DNA of 64,000 nucleotides from contig NZ_BMWB01000001.1 of the NCBI RefSeq assembly GCF_014651015.1, positions 62,001-126,000 of the forward strand. Direction: 5' to 3'. A program made the position numbers and the translations under genes. Shown piece after piece: positions 24,685 to 33,065 of the stretch. Each line of letters opens with the position of its first letter. Within the stretch, counting starts at the first letter, position 1. The stretch comes from Streptomyces xantholiticus (GTDB lineage: Bacteria > Actinomycetota > Actinomycetes > Streptomycetales > Streptomycetaceae). The notes under the pieces were generated by a model. That model saw only the letters and a program-made list of their open reading frames with translations. It had not been told where the DNA came from and did no database searches.

Positions 24685-26682
24685 GTGAAAAGGTACCTGC
24701 GCCGGGTGCGGATGGACGAGCCGACCGTTTCCGCGGCCGAGCAAGAACTGTTCGGCGGGCCGCTGCGCTATGACATGGCCTGGGCCGAGCACGAGCGCGC
24801 CCGCCTGGATCTGACGATGCTTTCCGCCATTCGCGCCATGCCCCGGCTGGTCGGAGGCACGTTACGCAGGGCCTGGGCCGCCGACCGTCCGGCGCTGCTG
24901 GCGGTCGGCGTGAGCGAGATCGGTCAGGGCATCGCGGCAGCCGTCACCCTCCTCGCGGTCAACGCGGTGATGCACGCTGTGCTCGGCGACGGCACGCCCC
25001 TCGACCGGTTGCACAGCGCTCTTCCCGCCCTCATCGCCGCCGCGGCCGTCGCCGTGGTGAACGCCGGTCTCGCATGCTGGTCCACCTCCCGGGCCGGACG
25101 CCTCGAGCCCTTGGTGGAGAGGATCGCCACGACCGAGTATCTGGCCGCGGCCACCGTGGTGGAGCTCGAGGCCATCGAGGACCCGGAGTTCCGCAGGCTG
25201 ATCGACGTCGCCCAGTACGGTGCCGCCTCCGCCCGGCGCATGATCAGCGCTTGTGTCGCCGCGCTGAACGGCACCATCTCCCTGATCGCCACCGCCGGCG
25301 TCCTCACCGTCCTGCACCCCGCGCTTCTGCCCATGCTGCTCCTGATCGCGGCGCCGCGCGGCTGGGGAGCGATGCGGGTGGCGCAGGAGCGCTACGTGTC
25401 GGTGATGACGTGGGTCGAGCATGTGCGCGCCAGCCGCTTGATCGGCAACCTGCTGACCGAGCGCAGCGCCGCCCAGGAGGTGCGGATCCATGCGGTCGGC
25501 CCGTTCCTCCTGGAGAAGTACCGGGGCATGGCCGAGAGCGCCGAGGCCGAGCAGAAGCGGCTCGCCAACGGCAAGGCGCTCACCGAACTCGTGGCGGCCG
25601 CCGCGTCAGGCGTGGCGATGGCCTGCACATACGGGGTGATGCTGTGGCTGATCACGGCCGGGCACATGAGTCTCGCCGTGGCCGGCACCGCGGTGATCGC
25701 CGTACGGTCCGGCTCGGCGAGCCTCGGCGCGCTGGTCATGAACGTCAACGACCTGCACGAGGAGTCCTTGTACGTCCAGGACCACGACCGGTTCCTGACG
25801 GAGGCCGCTCGACGGGCCATCCCCGCGGGCGGGGAACAGTTGCCGGCGCGGGTCGACCGGGTCGTCCTCGACAAGGTCACCTACCACTACCCGGACCGAG
25901 ACGCTCCGGCGCTGGACGGGGTCTCACTCACACTTCCCATGGGGTCGGTGACCGCCGTGGTGGGCGAGAACGGCTCGGGCAAGAGCACGCTGATGAAGGT
26001 CCTCGCCGGCCTGTTGCTGCCGCAGAGCGGAACGGTGCGCTGGGGCGAGGCCGAGTTGTCCGGCCTGGACCGCACCCAGGTGTTCGACCGCGTCTCCCTC
26101 CTGACCCAGGACTTCGAGCGCTGGCCGGTGACGGCCGCCCTCAACATCCGCATCGGCCGGCCCGACCGAGAGGCGGACCAGGACGACCTGCGTCCGTCGG
26201 TGGACTACGCCGGCGGGTCTTCCGTCATCGCGAAGCTGCCTCATGGGCTGCGGACCCTGCTGGCCCGGATGTTCCGCGGGGCGTCGGAACTGTCCGGCGG
26301 AGAGTGGCAGAAGATCGGACTCGCGCGGACGCACTGGCGCACCGCCACCTGCCCGGCGGACAGTGTGCTGATCGTCGACGAGCCCACCTCCGCCCTCGAC
26401 CCCGAAGCCGAGATCGCCGCCTTCGACAGCATCCGCCGGCTCGCCGGCCCGCACCGGGCCGTCGTCCTGGTCACCCACCGCATGTCCGGCGTCCGCCACG
26501 CGGACACCATCTACGTCCTCAACCAGGGCCGCCTCACCGAGCACGGCAGCCACGACGAACTGATCGCCGCCCGGGGGCGCTACGCGGCCATGTTCCGCAC
26601 ACAAGCCGCCCAGTACGCGCAGCACACCCCCGCCACCAAACTTCCGCACCCCAGCGCCCCGCCCGTCCCGGACCTCTCATGA
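24685..26682 (+). CDS. ABC transporter, fused permease and ATP-binding protein
   Basis: 665 residues. Residues about 80-390 hold the transmembrane domain (ALLAVGVSEIGQGIAAAVTL, LIAAAAVAVVNAGLACW, and later pairs). Residues 400-630 are the ATPase: Walker A VGENGSGKST near 428, signature LSGGEWQKIGLAR near 535, Walker B VLIVDEPTSALD near 562 and the switch His in LVTHR near 595. The organisation is that of a half-size exporter of the lipid/peptide type, functioning as homodimer. GTG 24685 follows AAGGAGGGGG. It overlaps by 4 bp (ATGA) a degraded methyltransferase gene, so it was part of an operon. RiPP export is one possibility. Confidence 0.9.
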   Translation: MKRYLRRVRMDEPTVSAAEQELFGGPLRYDMAWAEHERARLDLTMLSAIRAMPRLVGGTLRRAWAADRPALLAVGVSEIGQGIAAAVTLLAVNAVMHAVLGDGTPLDRLHSALPALIAAAAVAVVNAGLACWSTSRAGRLEPLVERIATTEYLAAATVVELEAIEDPEFRRLIDVAQYGAASARRMISACVAALNGTISLIATAGVLTVLHPALLPMLLLIAAPRGWGAMRVAQERYVSVMTWVEHVRASRLIGNLLTERSAAQEVRIHAVGPFLLEKYRGMAESAEAEQKRLANGKALTELVAAAASGVAMACTYGVMLWLITAGHMSLAVAGTAVIAVRSGSASLGALVMNVNDLHEESLYVQDHDRFLTEAARRAIPAGGEQLPARVDRVVLDKVTYHYPDRDAPALDGVSLTLPMGSVTAVVGENGSGKSTLMKVLAGLLLPQSGTVRWGEAELSGLDRTQVFDRVSLLTQDFERWPVTAALNIRIGRPDREADQDDLRPSVDYAGGSSVIAKLPHGLRTLLARMFRGASELSGGEWQKIGLARTHWRTATCPADSVLIVDEPTSALDPEAEIAAFDSIRRLAGPHRAVVLVTHRMSGVRHADTIYVLNQGRLTEHGSHDELIAARGRYAAMFRTQAAQYAQHTPATKLPHPSAPPVPDLS

Positions 26683-26920
26683 GACCGCCCACCGAGCGGA
26701 CCCCAGGGCCGCCACCCGGCCCCACCACACCGACGCGGACCGGTACTCCTCACCTGCTGCGGAACCGGCTGACCGACCAACTCCCGGCAGCCGGAGGGAT
26801 CGCGCCACGGCCGTCGAGGCCGCCTTCCGCCGGGTGCCACGCCACGCCTCCGACCCGAGGCCGCCCTCGAAGCGGCCTACGCCGACGGCGTCGTCGCACC
26901 TCCCCCACGGGCCTCGGCCC
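26679..26920 (+). pseudogene. Frameshifted N-terminal remnant of a protein-isoaspartate-type methyltransferase gene
   Basis: ATG 26679 overlaps the exporter stop. The first frame gives LLRNRLTDQLPAAGGIA; after a shift near 26802 the next gives TAVEAAFRRVPRHA; after another near 26855 a third gives ALEAAYADGVVAPPP. Put together this is the N-terminal region of PCMT-fold methyltransferases (L-x-D-x-L ... V-x-x-A-F-x-x-V-P-R-H-x-F ... Y-x-D). No SAM-binding part follows. PCMT-like enzymes accompany several Streptomyces RiPP clusters, so this and the exporter may be what is left of one. I see nothing else before the gene at 27041. Confidence 0.65.
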
Positions 26921-27040
26921 GGCCCACATCGCAGCACGGCGCCCGAAAGGGCAGCGGCGGGCGCTTCGGTGGTTGCCCTTGCAGGCGTGTGCGTCAGGCG
27001 CCGCCTGGCGCAGCATGGTTGCGGAAGGGGTGAGGGGTCC

Positions 27041-28093
27041 GTGGTCAATTGCGCAGCCTGCGGGAATCGGTGTGATCCCGGCGAGCAGTTCTGCGGCGCC
27101 TGCGGGGCCTTCCTCGAGTGGGCCCAGCCGAACGCCCCGGCAGCCGCGGCAGAGCCGGACGGCGCAGTCCCGACTCCGACAGGGCCCGCGACCGCCACGC
27201 CTCGGGAGGAACCCGCAGCCCGGTCGAGCGGGCCGACCGTCCCGCCGAAGCCCACCGCCCCACCCCTCCGCGCCGTACAGCCCCAGGTCGAGGAGCCCGG
27301 CCGTCAGGTGCCGCCGCCGGCACGGCACGGGGACGCCGCCGAACCACCGCCCCAGGCCGGCGACCTCATCTGCGGCCAGTGCGGCAGCGGAAACGTGCCG
27401 ACGAGACGCTACTGCCGACGCTGCGGTGCCTCCCTCGCGGACGCGCCTGTCGTACCCCGCCCGCCCTGGTGGCGGCGGCTGTTCACCCGCCGCCCCAGGC
27501 CGAAGCCCGTCGCCGGGGAGCGGCCACCGCGCCGGCGGTGGCGGCGGCCGCGGTTCGTCCTGCCGCTACTGGTCCTGTGCGTCCTCGTCGCGGTGGGGTA
27601 CGCCTTCCGCGACGAGGCCGGCCGCGCGCTGGAAGCAGTGAGGGACCGGATGTCCAAGACCGAGCAGCTGCATGCGGTGAAGGTGACGGCATCGAGTGCC
27701 GGGAAACAGCACCCGGCCGCCCTCGCCGTGGACGGGACCACGGACAAGTACTGGACACCTGCGCAGCCCGGAGCCGCCGAAGGGGAGTATCTGGAGGCGA
27801 CGTTCGCCGAACCCGTTCGCCTGCTCGATCTCGTCGTCCATCCCGGCAGCTCCCCTGTGGCCGAGAAGTTCCTCACCCAGGCGCGGCCCCGCAGTCTGCT
27901 GGTGACCGTCACCTCGAAGGACGGCGGGACGACCGTCAGGGACGTCCGGCTGGCCGACGTGCCGGGAGGGCAGCGCTTCCACCTCGCCGTCAGCGATGCC
28001 GTTCGCGTCCGGCTCACGGTCCAGGACGCGTACGGGGGCGGGGCCGGCCGCCATCTCGCCTTGGCCGAGGTCGAGTTCTTCAGACGGCGCTGA
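27041..28093 (+). CDS. Zinc-ribbon / single-TM / discoidin-like membrane protein, candidate CisA-type CIS partner
   Basis: 350 residues. A first zinc ribbon (NCAACG...FCGACG, residues 4-21), a Pro/Ala linker, a second ribbon (ICGQCG...YCRRCG, about 109-128), an Arg-rich stretch, one membrane helix (FVLPLLVLCVLVAVGYAF, about 172-189) and a C-terminal galactose-binding/discoidin-like domain (ALAVDGTTDKYW, LEATFAEPVRLLDLVVHPG, LALAEVEFF). Cytoplasmic N-terminus and outside C-terminus follow from the positive-inside rule. It borders the CIS cluster and has the architecture reported, as I recall, for CisA, the bitopic protein that recruits Streptomyces CIS particles to the membrane. GTG 27041 follows GGAAGGGG. 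Confidence 0.8.
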   Translation: MVNCAACGNRCDPGEQFCGACGAFLEWAQPNAPAAAAEPDGAVPTPTGPATATPREEPAARSSGPTVPPKPTAPPLRAVQPQVEEPGRQVPPPARHGDAAEPPPQAGDLICGQCGSGNVPTRRYCRRCGASLADAPVVPRPPWWRRLFTRRPRPKPVAGERPPRRRWRRPRFVLPLLVLCVLVAVGYAFRDEAGRALEAVRDRMSKTEQLHAVKVTASSAGKQHPAALAVDGTTDKYWTPAQPGAAEGEYLEATFAEPVRLLDLVVHPGSSPVAEKFLTQARPRSLLVTVTSKDGGTTVRDVRLADVPGGQRFHLAVSDAVRVRLTVQDAYGGGAGRHLALAEVEFFRRR

Positions 28094-28104
28094 GCCGGCT
28101 GCCG

Positions 28105-29655
28105 TTAGACGACGCCCAGAGTGTCCAGCATCTGCGCGTGCCGGCGCTCCGCGTGCCGGGCCGCCACCGGGTCACCGGCCTGCCGGTGGGCCGCGATCAG
28201 CAACCGCCACACCGCGTCCTGGAACGGGTCCACGGACAGCGCGTGCGCGGCGGCCGCCACCGCAGCCGCCGCCCGGTTCCGGCCGAGTTCCACCTCGGCC
28301 AGCGCATGGGCCGCCCGCACCGCCTGGTTGCGGTACCGCTCACGGATCGGCACCACCCACTCCGCCGGGCCGTCCTCCGGCAGCAACTCCCCGGTGTAGA
28401 GCCGCAGGGCCCGCCCCAGCGCCCCCGCCGCCCGGTCCGCCTCCCCGCGCGCGGCCGCCCGCAGGCCCTCCCCGGCCGCGGCCTCGAAGGCCTGTACGTC
28501 GCAGCTGCCTCCGGGGTCCAGCACCAGCATGTACGCCTCGCCCGATCGCACCAGCACCTGGGCCCTCCCCCGTCCGGTGCCCGGTTCCAGGACGGTCCGC
28601 AGAGCCGAGACCGCGACCTGCAGTCCGCGTCCGGCCGTATGGGCCGGGCTCTCCGGCCACAGGGCGGCCATCAGTTCCTCCCGGTGGATTGGCCGTCCTG
28701 CGTGGACGGACAGCAGCCGGGCCAGCGCCCGTACGCGCGGCCGGGTGCGGCTCCAGTCCAGCGGCCGCCCCGCCAGGGTGGCCTCGTACCGCTGGAAGCA
28801 GCGCAGGAACAGCGACGCGGACGTCTGTGCACCGGGAGGGTGCGGGGTGCCCGTGTGCCGGGCCGGCCGTGCGCAGTGCCGGGCCAGGTGCGCCCGCAGC
28901 AGTGGCACGTCGGTCTCAAGGCCGTACTCCTCGGCGAGTTCCGGCGCATCGGTCCCGTCGTGGCTGCCGGGGTCATCGGGTCCCCGTTCCATCAGACGCA
29001 CGAGCCGGGGCGGCAGTGCCTCCAGCACTTCCCGGTCCAGATAGGTGCGCAGGGCGGCGGACTCCAGCGGGTCGCGGCCCGCAAGCACCGCCGGCCTGCT
29101 GAGTCTGAGCAGACCGGGCCAGCCCCGGGTGAGTTCGGCGAGCTCCCGGGTGAGCTCCGGGGCGTCCGGGAAGACGGAGGCGATCTCGCCTTCGGGCAGC
29201 CGCAGTTCACGGGCGCGCAGTACGGCCGTATCGGCAAGTTCCAGCCGGGTGAGGTTCAGCGCGGGCATCCGACGGCCGGCCAGGATCAGCCGCAGGTTCC
29301 GCGGCGCCAGCACGGCCAGTTCCTCCAGTAACGCCTCGGCCGGGCTGCCGTGCACATGGTGGACCCCGTCGACGAGCAGCAGGACGGGATCCGCACGGCG
29401 CTCGACCGCCAGCAGGACGGACTCCACGGACACCGGGTCGGACAGCTCCAACTGCCTTCCCAGACTGGCGAGCAGCGAAGGCACCCCGAGAGTGTCACGG
29501 CACGGCCGCCAGTGCAGCACCTTCCCGGGGAAGACGTCCGCGGCCCGAGTGAGCAGGGTGGTCTTGCCGTACCCGGCAGGAGCGACGAGCAGCGTCAGCG
29601 GTGCCGTTCCCCGAGCGAGCCCCGGCACCAGCCGCTGGCACACTGTTTTGTGCAT
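28105..29655 (-). CDS. SARP-like regulator with N-terminal P-loop ATPase and C-terminal wHTH-BTAD
   Basis: 516 residues. The N-terminus is a STAND/MalT-like ATPase with Walker A VAPAGYGKTTLL and Walker B DPVLLLVDGVHHV. After about residue 290 comes a SARP winged helix (RPLDWSRTRPRVRALARLL, REELMAALWPES, LQVAVSALRTVLEP) and then the bacterial transcriptional activator domain (DVQAFEAAAGEGLRA, RALRLYTGELLPEDG, LSVDPFQDAVWRLLIAA). The order, ATPase first and DNA-binding/BTAD last, is the reverse of AfsR. ATG 29655 is chosen because GGAGGAGG sits 5 bp upstream. It lies at the end of the CIS genes and is a likely CIS regulator. Confidence 0.87.
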   Translation of the reverse strand: MHKTVCQRLVPGLARGTAPLTLLVAPAGYGKTTLLTRAADVFPGKVLHWRPCRDTLGVPSLLASLGRQLELSDPVSVESVLLAVERRADPVLLLVDGVHHVHGSPAEALLEELAVLAPRNLRLILAGRRMPALNLTRLELADTAVLRARELRLPEGEIASVFPDAPELTRELAELTRGWPGLLRLSRPAVLAGRDPLESAALRTYLDREVLEALPPRLVRLMERGPDDPGSHDGTDAPELAEEYGLETDVPLLRAHLARHCARPARHTGTPHPPGAQTSASLFLRCFQRYEATLAGRPLDWSRTRPRVRALARLLSVHAGRPIHREELMAALWPESPAHTAGRGLQVAVSALRTVLEPGTGRGRAQVLVRSGEAYMLVLDPGGSCDVQAFEAAAGEGLRAAARGEADRAAGALGRALRLYTGELLPEDGPAEWVVPIRERYRNQAVRAAHALAEVELGRNRAAAAVAAAAHALSVDPFQDAVWRLLIAAHRQAGDPVAARHAERRHAQMLDTLGVV

Positions 29656-29725
29656 AAAGGCCTCCTCCCCCGACAGGAGGTCAAGGATGGTGCTCACTCT
29701 CCGCACCGGCGGAGTAACTGATTAC

Positions 29726-29735
29726 CCCATATGGG
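29726..29735. promoter_or_regulatory. 10-bp palindrome upstream of the SARP-like regulator
   Basis: CCCATATGGG lies 71 bp upstream of the regulator start in a 168-bp gap. It is AT-rich at its centre compared with its surroundings and could be an operator or part of the promoter. Confidence 0.35.
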
Positions 29736-29823
29736 CGTGGGGGTGCAACATGAGTGCTTCCCTGGGCGTTCCGTGCGTCGCTGGTCATTCGGGACCGCCG
29801 CCCGGGCGACAGGGCGCAGCCGG

Positions 29824-30342
29824 CTACGGCTCCCCGATCACCTCGACGGTGAACGGCAGGTGCACCGGCCGGTTGCGGGCCACGAGCGCCGACACGGCCG
29901 CCTCGTCCACCGCCTCCGCGTCGGGAACCCGCAACCGCACGGTCAGGTGCGGCTGCGGCGCACCCGGGAGCGGGGTCAGCGCGGTCGCCGACGCCACCGT
30001 GCCGCCGCTCTCCTCGATCTCCGGGGTGACCCCGAAGACCCGGCGGATCTGATCCCCAAGGCCCTTCGCGGTGCCCCGGGAGGCGTGCCCGGGCACCGCT
30101 CCGCGCACCTCGCCCTCCGCGCCCACCCATGCCGCGAGCAGCGCCAGGAAGTCGTCGGGGGCCAGGCGTGGGTCGAAGTACGCGGGAAGGCTGTCGAGCA
30201 CGCCCAGCACGGGTGCCAGCACCTCGTCGAGTGCATCCGTGAGCCGCTGGACGAGGTCGTCGTCCGCGTACACGCCCGGCAGTTGGGCTCCCAGCGGATG
30301 CCTGGTCGGCAGCCCCGGCACGATCCGGCGCTCAGTCGCCAC
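29824..30342 (-). CDS. CIS baseplate protein, phage tail protein I-like
   Basis: 172 residues of the P2 gpI/tail-protein-I type. PTRHPLGAQLPGVYADDDLV is the family opening, then RLTDALDEVLAPVLGVLDSL and FDPRLAPDDFLALLAAWVG with the conserved D-P-x-x-A-P-x-x-x-L-x-W-L-A pattern; the second half is a beta domain (LTVRLRVPDAEAVDEAAV). It connects the baseplate wedge to the rest of the tail. GTG 30342 follows GGAGG, 18 bp after the baseplate J gene, so it is co-transcribed with it. It is the last structural gene of the operon. Confidence 0.87.
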   Translation of the reverse strand: MATERRIVPGLPTRHPLGAQLPGVYADDDLVQRLTDALDEVLAPVLGVLDSLPAYFDPRLAPDDFLALLAAWVGAEGEVRGAVPGHASRGTAKGLGDQIRRVFGVTPEIEESGGTVASATALTPLPGAPQPHLTVRLRVPDAEAVDEAAVSALVARNRPVHLPFTVEVIGEP

Positions 30343-30360
30343 CGGTCACCTCCACTTGTC

Positions 30361-32301
30361 TCACACCACCCGCACCTGGTGGTCGTAGCTGAAGACCAGC
30401 GAGCCCGCGTCCAACGTGATCCGCTCCGTCGGTTCGCCCCGCCGGCGGGTCTGAAGGTCCGCAGGGAACAGCCGTACGCTCTCCACCGCCTCCACCCCGG
30501 CGACCTGCTGGAGAACGGCGAAGGCCTCCCCGCTGTGCACGGCCCGCCCGAACGGCCAGCCGTTCCCACTCGGCCCGCCCGTGAGCGGGTTCAGACGGCG
30601 GTACAGAGCGGCGAGTGCGGCCCGCTGCACCCGGGTGGCCGGGATGCCCGGCGCCGCCTGGAGCACCGCGACCACCGTCACGCCCTGGTAGTACGGCGGC
30701 TCGACGACCAGCCGTGCGCCCAGCATGCGCCGCGCGTCCAGATGCGCCGCGACCCGGGTCAGAAGCTGCTCCGGGCAGGCCATCCGCCCGAACTCCAGGC
30801 GTCCTTCGCCGTCGTCCTCCGCGGCCGGGACCAGCAGCACCCGTACCCCGCCCGCGCCCGCGTCCACGCACCGCACCCGTGCGATCTCCGGAGCCGCCTG
30901 CCTGGTCAGGTACTCGTAGTCGTCGGCCGTTACGGCCCGCTCCCGGGTGCGCAGCGCCAACTCACCGCGCAGCCGGGCGTTCGCCACGTCCTCGCCGTCG
31001 ACCCCGCCGCTCGCCGCCCGCCGGTTTTCCACCCGTGCGATGTACGGGATCGAGCTGCGCAGCACGGCGAGGGCGCGGCGCGCCACGTTGCCGCGCCGTC
31101 CGCCGCCCGCGAGATACGAGCGGATCCGCACCGGAACGCCCTTGGCGGGAACGGCCCCGTACTGGCGGAGGGTGCCGTCGGCCTGCCGTACCGCCGGGCC
31201 GAAGCTCACCTCACCGGTGCTCCGGTCCAATCGGATGTGGCGGTCCAGCGGCCCGGATTCTCCGAAGTGCCCGACCTCGGTCCACTCCGTCCAGTGGTCG
31301 CCGGGGGCCGCGGTCTCCACGACGAAGGGCGGGCCGCCCGCCACCACGGGAGCACGGTCGAGCGTGAACGTCTGGGCGGGCACGCCTTCAGAAACCCCGA
31401 GGAGCTCCTCGTCGGCCCGTTCGGCGTGAACGGCCGGGGCGGTCCCGCCGATGGTGAACGCTTCGGCGGACAGCAGCTGCGGGGTCGCGGAGTACGTACG
31501 CTGCCCCTCGACGGGGGCCTGCACCACGCACCGCAGCCAGGCCGCCCGCTGCCGGGCCTCCACGGAGGACAGGTGACCGGCAGGCAGCTGGAGCAGTACG
31601 TCGCCCGGCCGGTTGAAGCCGCCCGTACCGTCGCGGTCGACCTCGCAGCGGATCCAGCCCTCGGCCGTCCATGCCTCCCAGGCCAGCGGCGGGTGTTCGG
31701 GGTCGATGCCGTGGCCGGCCACCGGGAAGTCCAGCCGCAGCGCCACCACGCAGGAGGGCGCGGCCCGCGAGAGGCCGAAGAGCACGGCGTCGCCGGGGCG
31801 CGGCACGGCGGAGAAGCAGGGCACCCCGTGGCCGCCGGCCAGGTCGGGCCCTTGGTCGGCGGCCACGGCGCCCGGTTCTCCGGTGACGACGGCAAGGGAG
31901 GTCAACTCCACGGGGACGACGGCCAGTTCGCGGACCGTCGAGAAGACCACGGCCTCCTCGGTCTCGGTGCGATGCGTGGCGACTTCGGTCCCCTCCCGCA
32001 CATGGACGGTCTGGTCCTGCGGCGCCGAGAGCCAGAACGTGACGTCGGTGCGGGCGGCCGTGGGCGGGTGCAGGGTGAGCCCGATCAGGTCGAGGAACGC
32101 CACGTGGTTCTTGGCCGGTACCCGGTTCAGCCGGTAGATCAGCTGATCGGTCATGTGCGCGAAGGCCTCGATCAGCGTGACGCCCGGGTCGGACACGTTG
32201 TGGTCGCTCCACTCGGGGCAGCGCTGCTGCAGCATCCGCTTCGCCTCGTCGACGAGGTCCTGAAAGCGCCGGTCGTCGAGATTGGGCTCGGGCAGGCTCA
32301 C
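30361..32301 (-). CDS. CIS baseplate wedge protein (baseplate J-like, Afp11/12 type)
   Basis: 646 residues. LVDEAKRMLQQRCPEWSDHN and VSDPGVTLIEAFAHMTDQLI, LNRVPAKNHVAFLDLIGLTL are the N-terminal signature of putative baseplate assembly proteins. The C-terminal half carries the baseplate J region (GEDVANARLRGELALRTRER, AVTADDYEYLTRQAAPEIAR). This protein forms the wedge that triggers sheath contraction. GTG 32301 overlaps the gp25 stop (GTGA), showing translational coupling. The long middle region, with jelly-roll-like strands, is normal for Streptomyces versions. Confidence 0.93.
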   Translation of the reverse strand: MSLPEPNLDDRRFQDLVDEAKRMLQQRCPEWSDHNVSDPGVTLIEAFAHMTDQLIYRLNRVPAKNHVAFLDLIGLTLHPPTAARTDVTFWLSAPQDQTVHVREGTEVATHRTETEEAVVFSTVRELAVVPVELTSLAVVTGEPGAVAADQGPDLAGGHGVPCFSAVPRPGDAVLFGLSRAAPSCVVALRLDFPVAGHGIDPEHPPLAWEAWTAEGWIRCEVDRDGTGGFNRPGDVLLQLPAGHLSSVEARQRAAWLRCVVQAPVEGQRTYSATPQLLSAEAFTIGGTAPAVHAERADEELLGVSEGVPAQTFTLDRAPVVAGGPPFVVETAAPGDHWTEWTEVGHFGESGPLDRHIRLDRSTGEVSFGPAVRQADGTLRQYGAVPAKGVPVRIRSYLAGGGRRGNVARRALAVLRSSIPYIARVENRRAASGGVDGEDVANARLRGELALRTRERAVTADDYEYLTRQAAPEIARVRCVDAGAGGVRVLLVPAAEDDGEGRLEFGRMACPEQLLTRVAAHLDARRMLGARLVVEPPYYQGVTVVAVLQAAPGIPATRVQRAALAALYRRLNPLTGGPSGNGWPFGRAVHSGEAFAVLQQVAGVEAVESVRLFPADLQTRRRGEPTERITLDAGSLVFSYDHQVRVV

Positions 32302-32723
32302 CGGTCACCTGCCTCCGTGGAGCCGTTCTCGTGTGTGGGAATCACATAGAACGGAAACACCAGGTTCCGGGGGTCGTTCGTGCCCCTGGGCGCGTACCGG
32401 ATGTCGATGTAGAGGGTGCCCTCGTCCTGCGCGTCGAAGGTGACGCTGACGTCGACCAGCTCGATCCGCGGCTCCCAGCGTTCCAGCGACAGTCGCACCT
32501 CGTACGCGAGGTGTGCGGCGGTGGCCGCGTCTGCCGGCGCGAAGACATGGTCGTGGATCGCGCACCCGAACTCCGGGCGCATGGGCCGCTCGCCGGGCGC
32601 GGTGCCGAGGATCAGCCGCATGCTCTCCTCGATCTCCCGGTCCCCGCCGACCAGGGCCACGGCCCCGGTCGCGTCCGTCCGTACCGGAAAGGCCCAGCCG
32701 GAACCGATGAACTGCTCTCCCAC
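32298..32723 (-). CDS. CIS baseplate protein, GPW/gp25 family
   Basis: 141 residues. FIGSGWAFPVRTDATGAVAL and EESMRLILGTAPGERPMRPE then FGCAIHDHVFAP are the classic gp25/Afp9 motifs (E-x-x-x-x-I-L-x-T-x-x-G-E-R-x-M-x-P-x-x-G). LERWEPRIELVDVSVTF and YIDIRYAPRGTNDPRNLVFP finish the fold. gp25 links baseplate wedge and sheath. GTG 32723 with TGAGGA upstream gives the family length; further upstream in-frame codons would extend into the PAAR gene. It is coupled to the baseplate J gene by a 4-bp overlap. Confidence 0.93.
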   Translation of the reverse strand: MGEQFIGSGWAFPVRTDATGAVALVGGDREIEESMRLILGTAPGERPMRPEFGCAIHDHVFAPADAATAAHLAYEVRLSLERWEPRIELVDVSVTFDAQDEGTLYIDIRYAPRGTNDPRNLVFPFYVIPTHENGSTEAGDR

Positions 32724-32728
32724 CGTCC

Positions 32729-33010
32729 TCAGCCCCCGATCAGCACGGTGACCGCGCCCATGACGATCGGCGCCCCGCACGCGGCCAGGTCACCCACGCG
32801 CGCGGCCGGCATGCCGCCGATGAGAACGGTGGGGCAGCCGGGCGGGGCGATCGCGGACGGAGGGTGCACGGCCGGGGGCGGGAACGAGCAGATGTGAGGG
32901 GTCGAGACGACGGCCGCGGGCATCCCCGCGATGAGCACGGTGGGCACTCCGGGCGGCCCGATCACCCCAGGGTGCCCGGTGGGGTCACCGACGCGTGCGG
33001 CAGGCGGCAT
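32729..33010 (-). CDS. CIS spike-tip PAAR-domain protein
   Basis: 93 residues. Repeated PAAR motifs are visible: PPAARVGDPTGHPGVI, PTVLIAGMPAAVV, PTVLIGGMPAARVGD and VTVLIGG. PAAR proteins form a small metal-containing cone that sharpens the VgrG-like spike. Start ATG 33010 follows GAGGAG. The protein ends directly after the last PAAR strand, so it carries no fused toxin. Located between the spike gene (33066) and gp25 (32723), the standard order Afp8-Afp10-Afp9. Confidence 0.93.
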   Translation of the reverse strand: MPPAARVGDPTGHPGVIGPPGVPTVLIAGMPAAVVSTPHICSFPPPAVHPPSAIAPPGCPTVLIGGMPAARVGDLAACGAPIVMGAVTVLIGG

Positions 33011-33065
33011 CTCGTAGGACTCCTCAGGCTGGTTGATACGGTTGGCGACATGGTTGGTGGTACGG

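Noticed and set aside
27118..29331. Very long plus-strand open frame across two genes
   Set aside because: It is an Arg/Gly/Pro-rich shadow of the zinc-ribbon membrane protein and, antisense, of the SARP-like regulator; no start or motif supports it.
29731..32349. 872-codon plus-strand open frame opposite baseplate genes
   Set aside because: Antisense shadow of tail-I and baseplate J genes, both with clear motifs and coupled starts.
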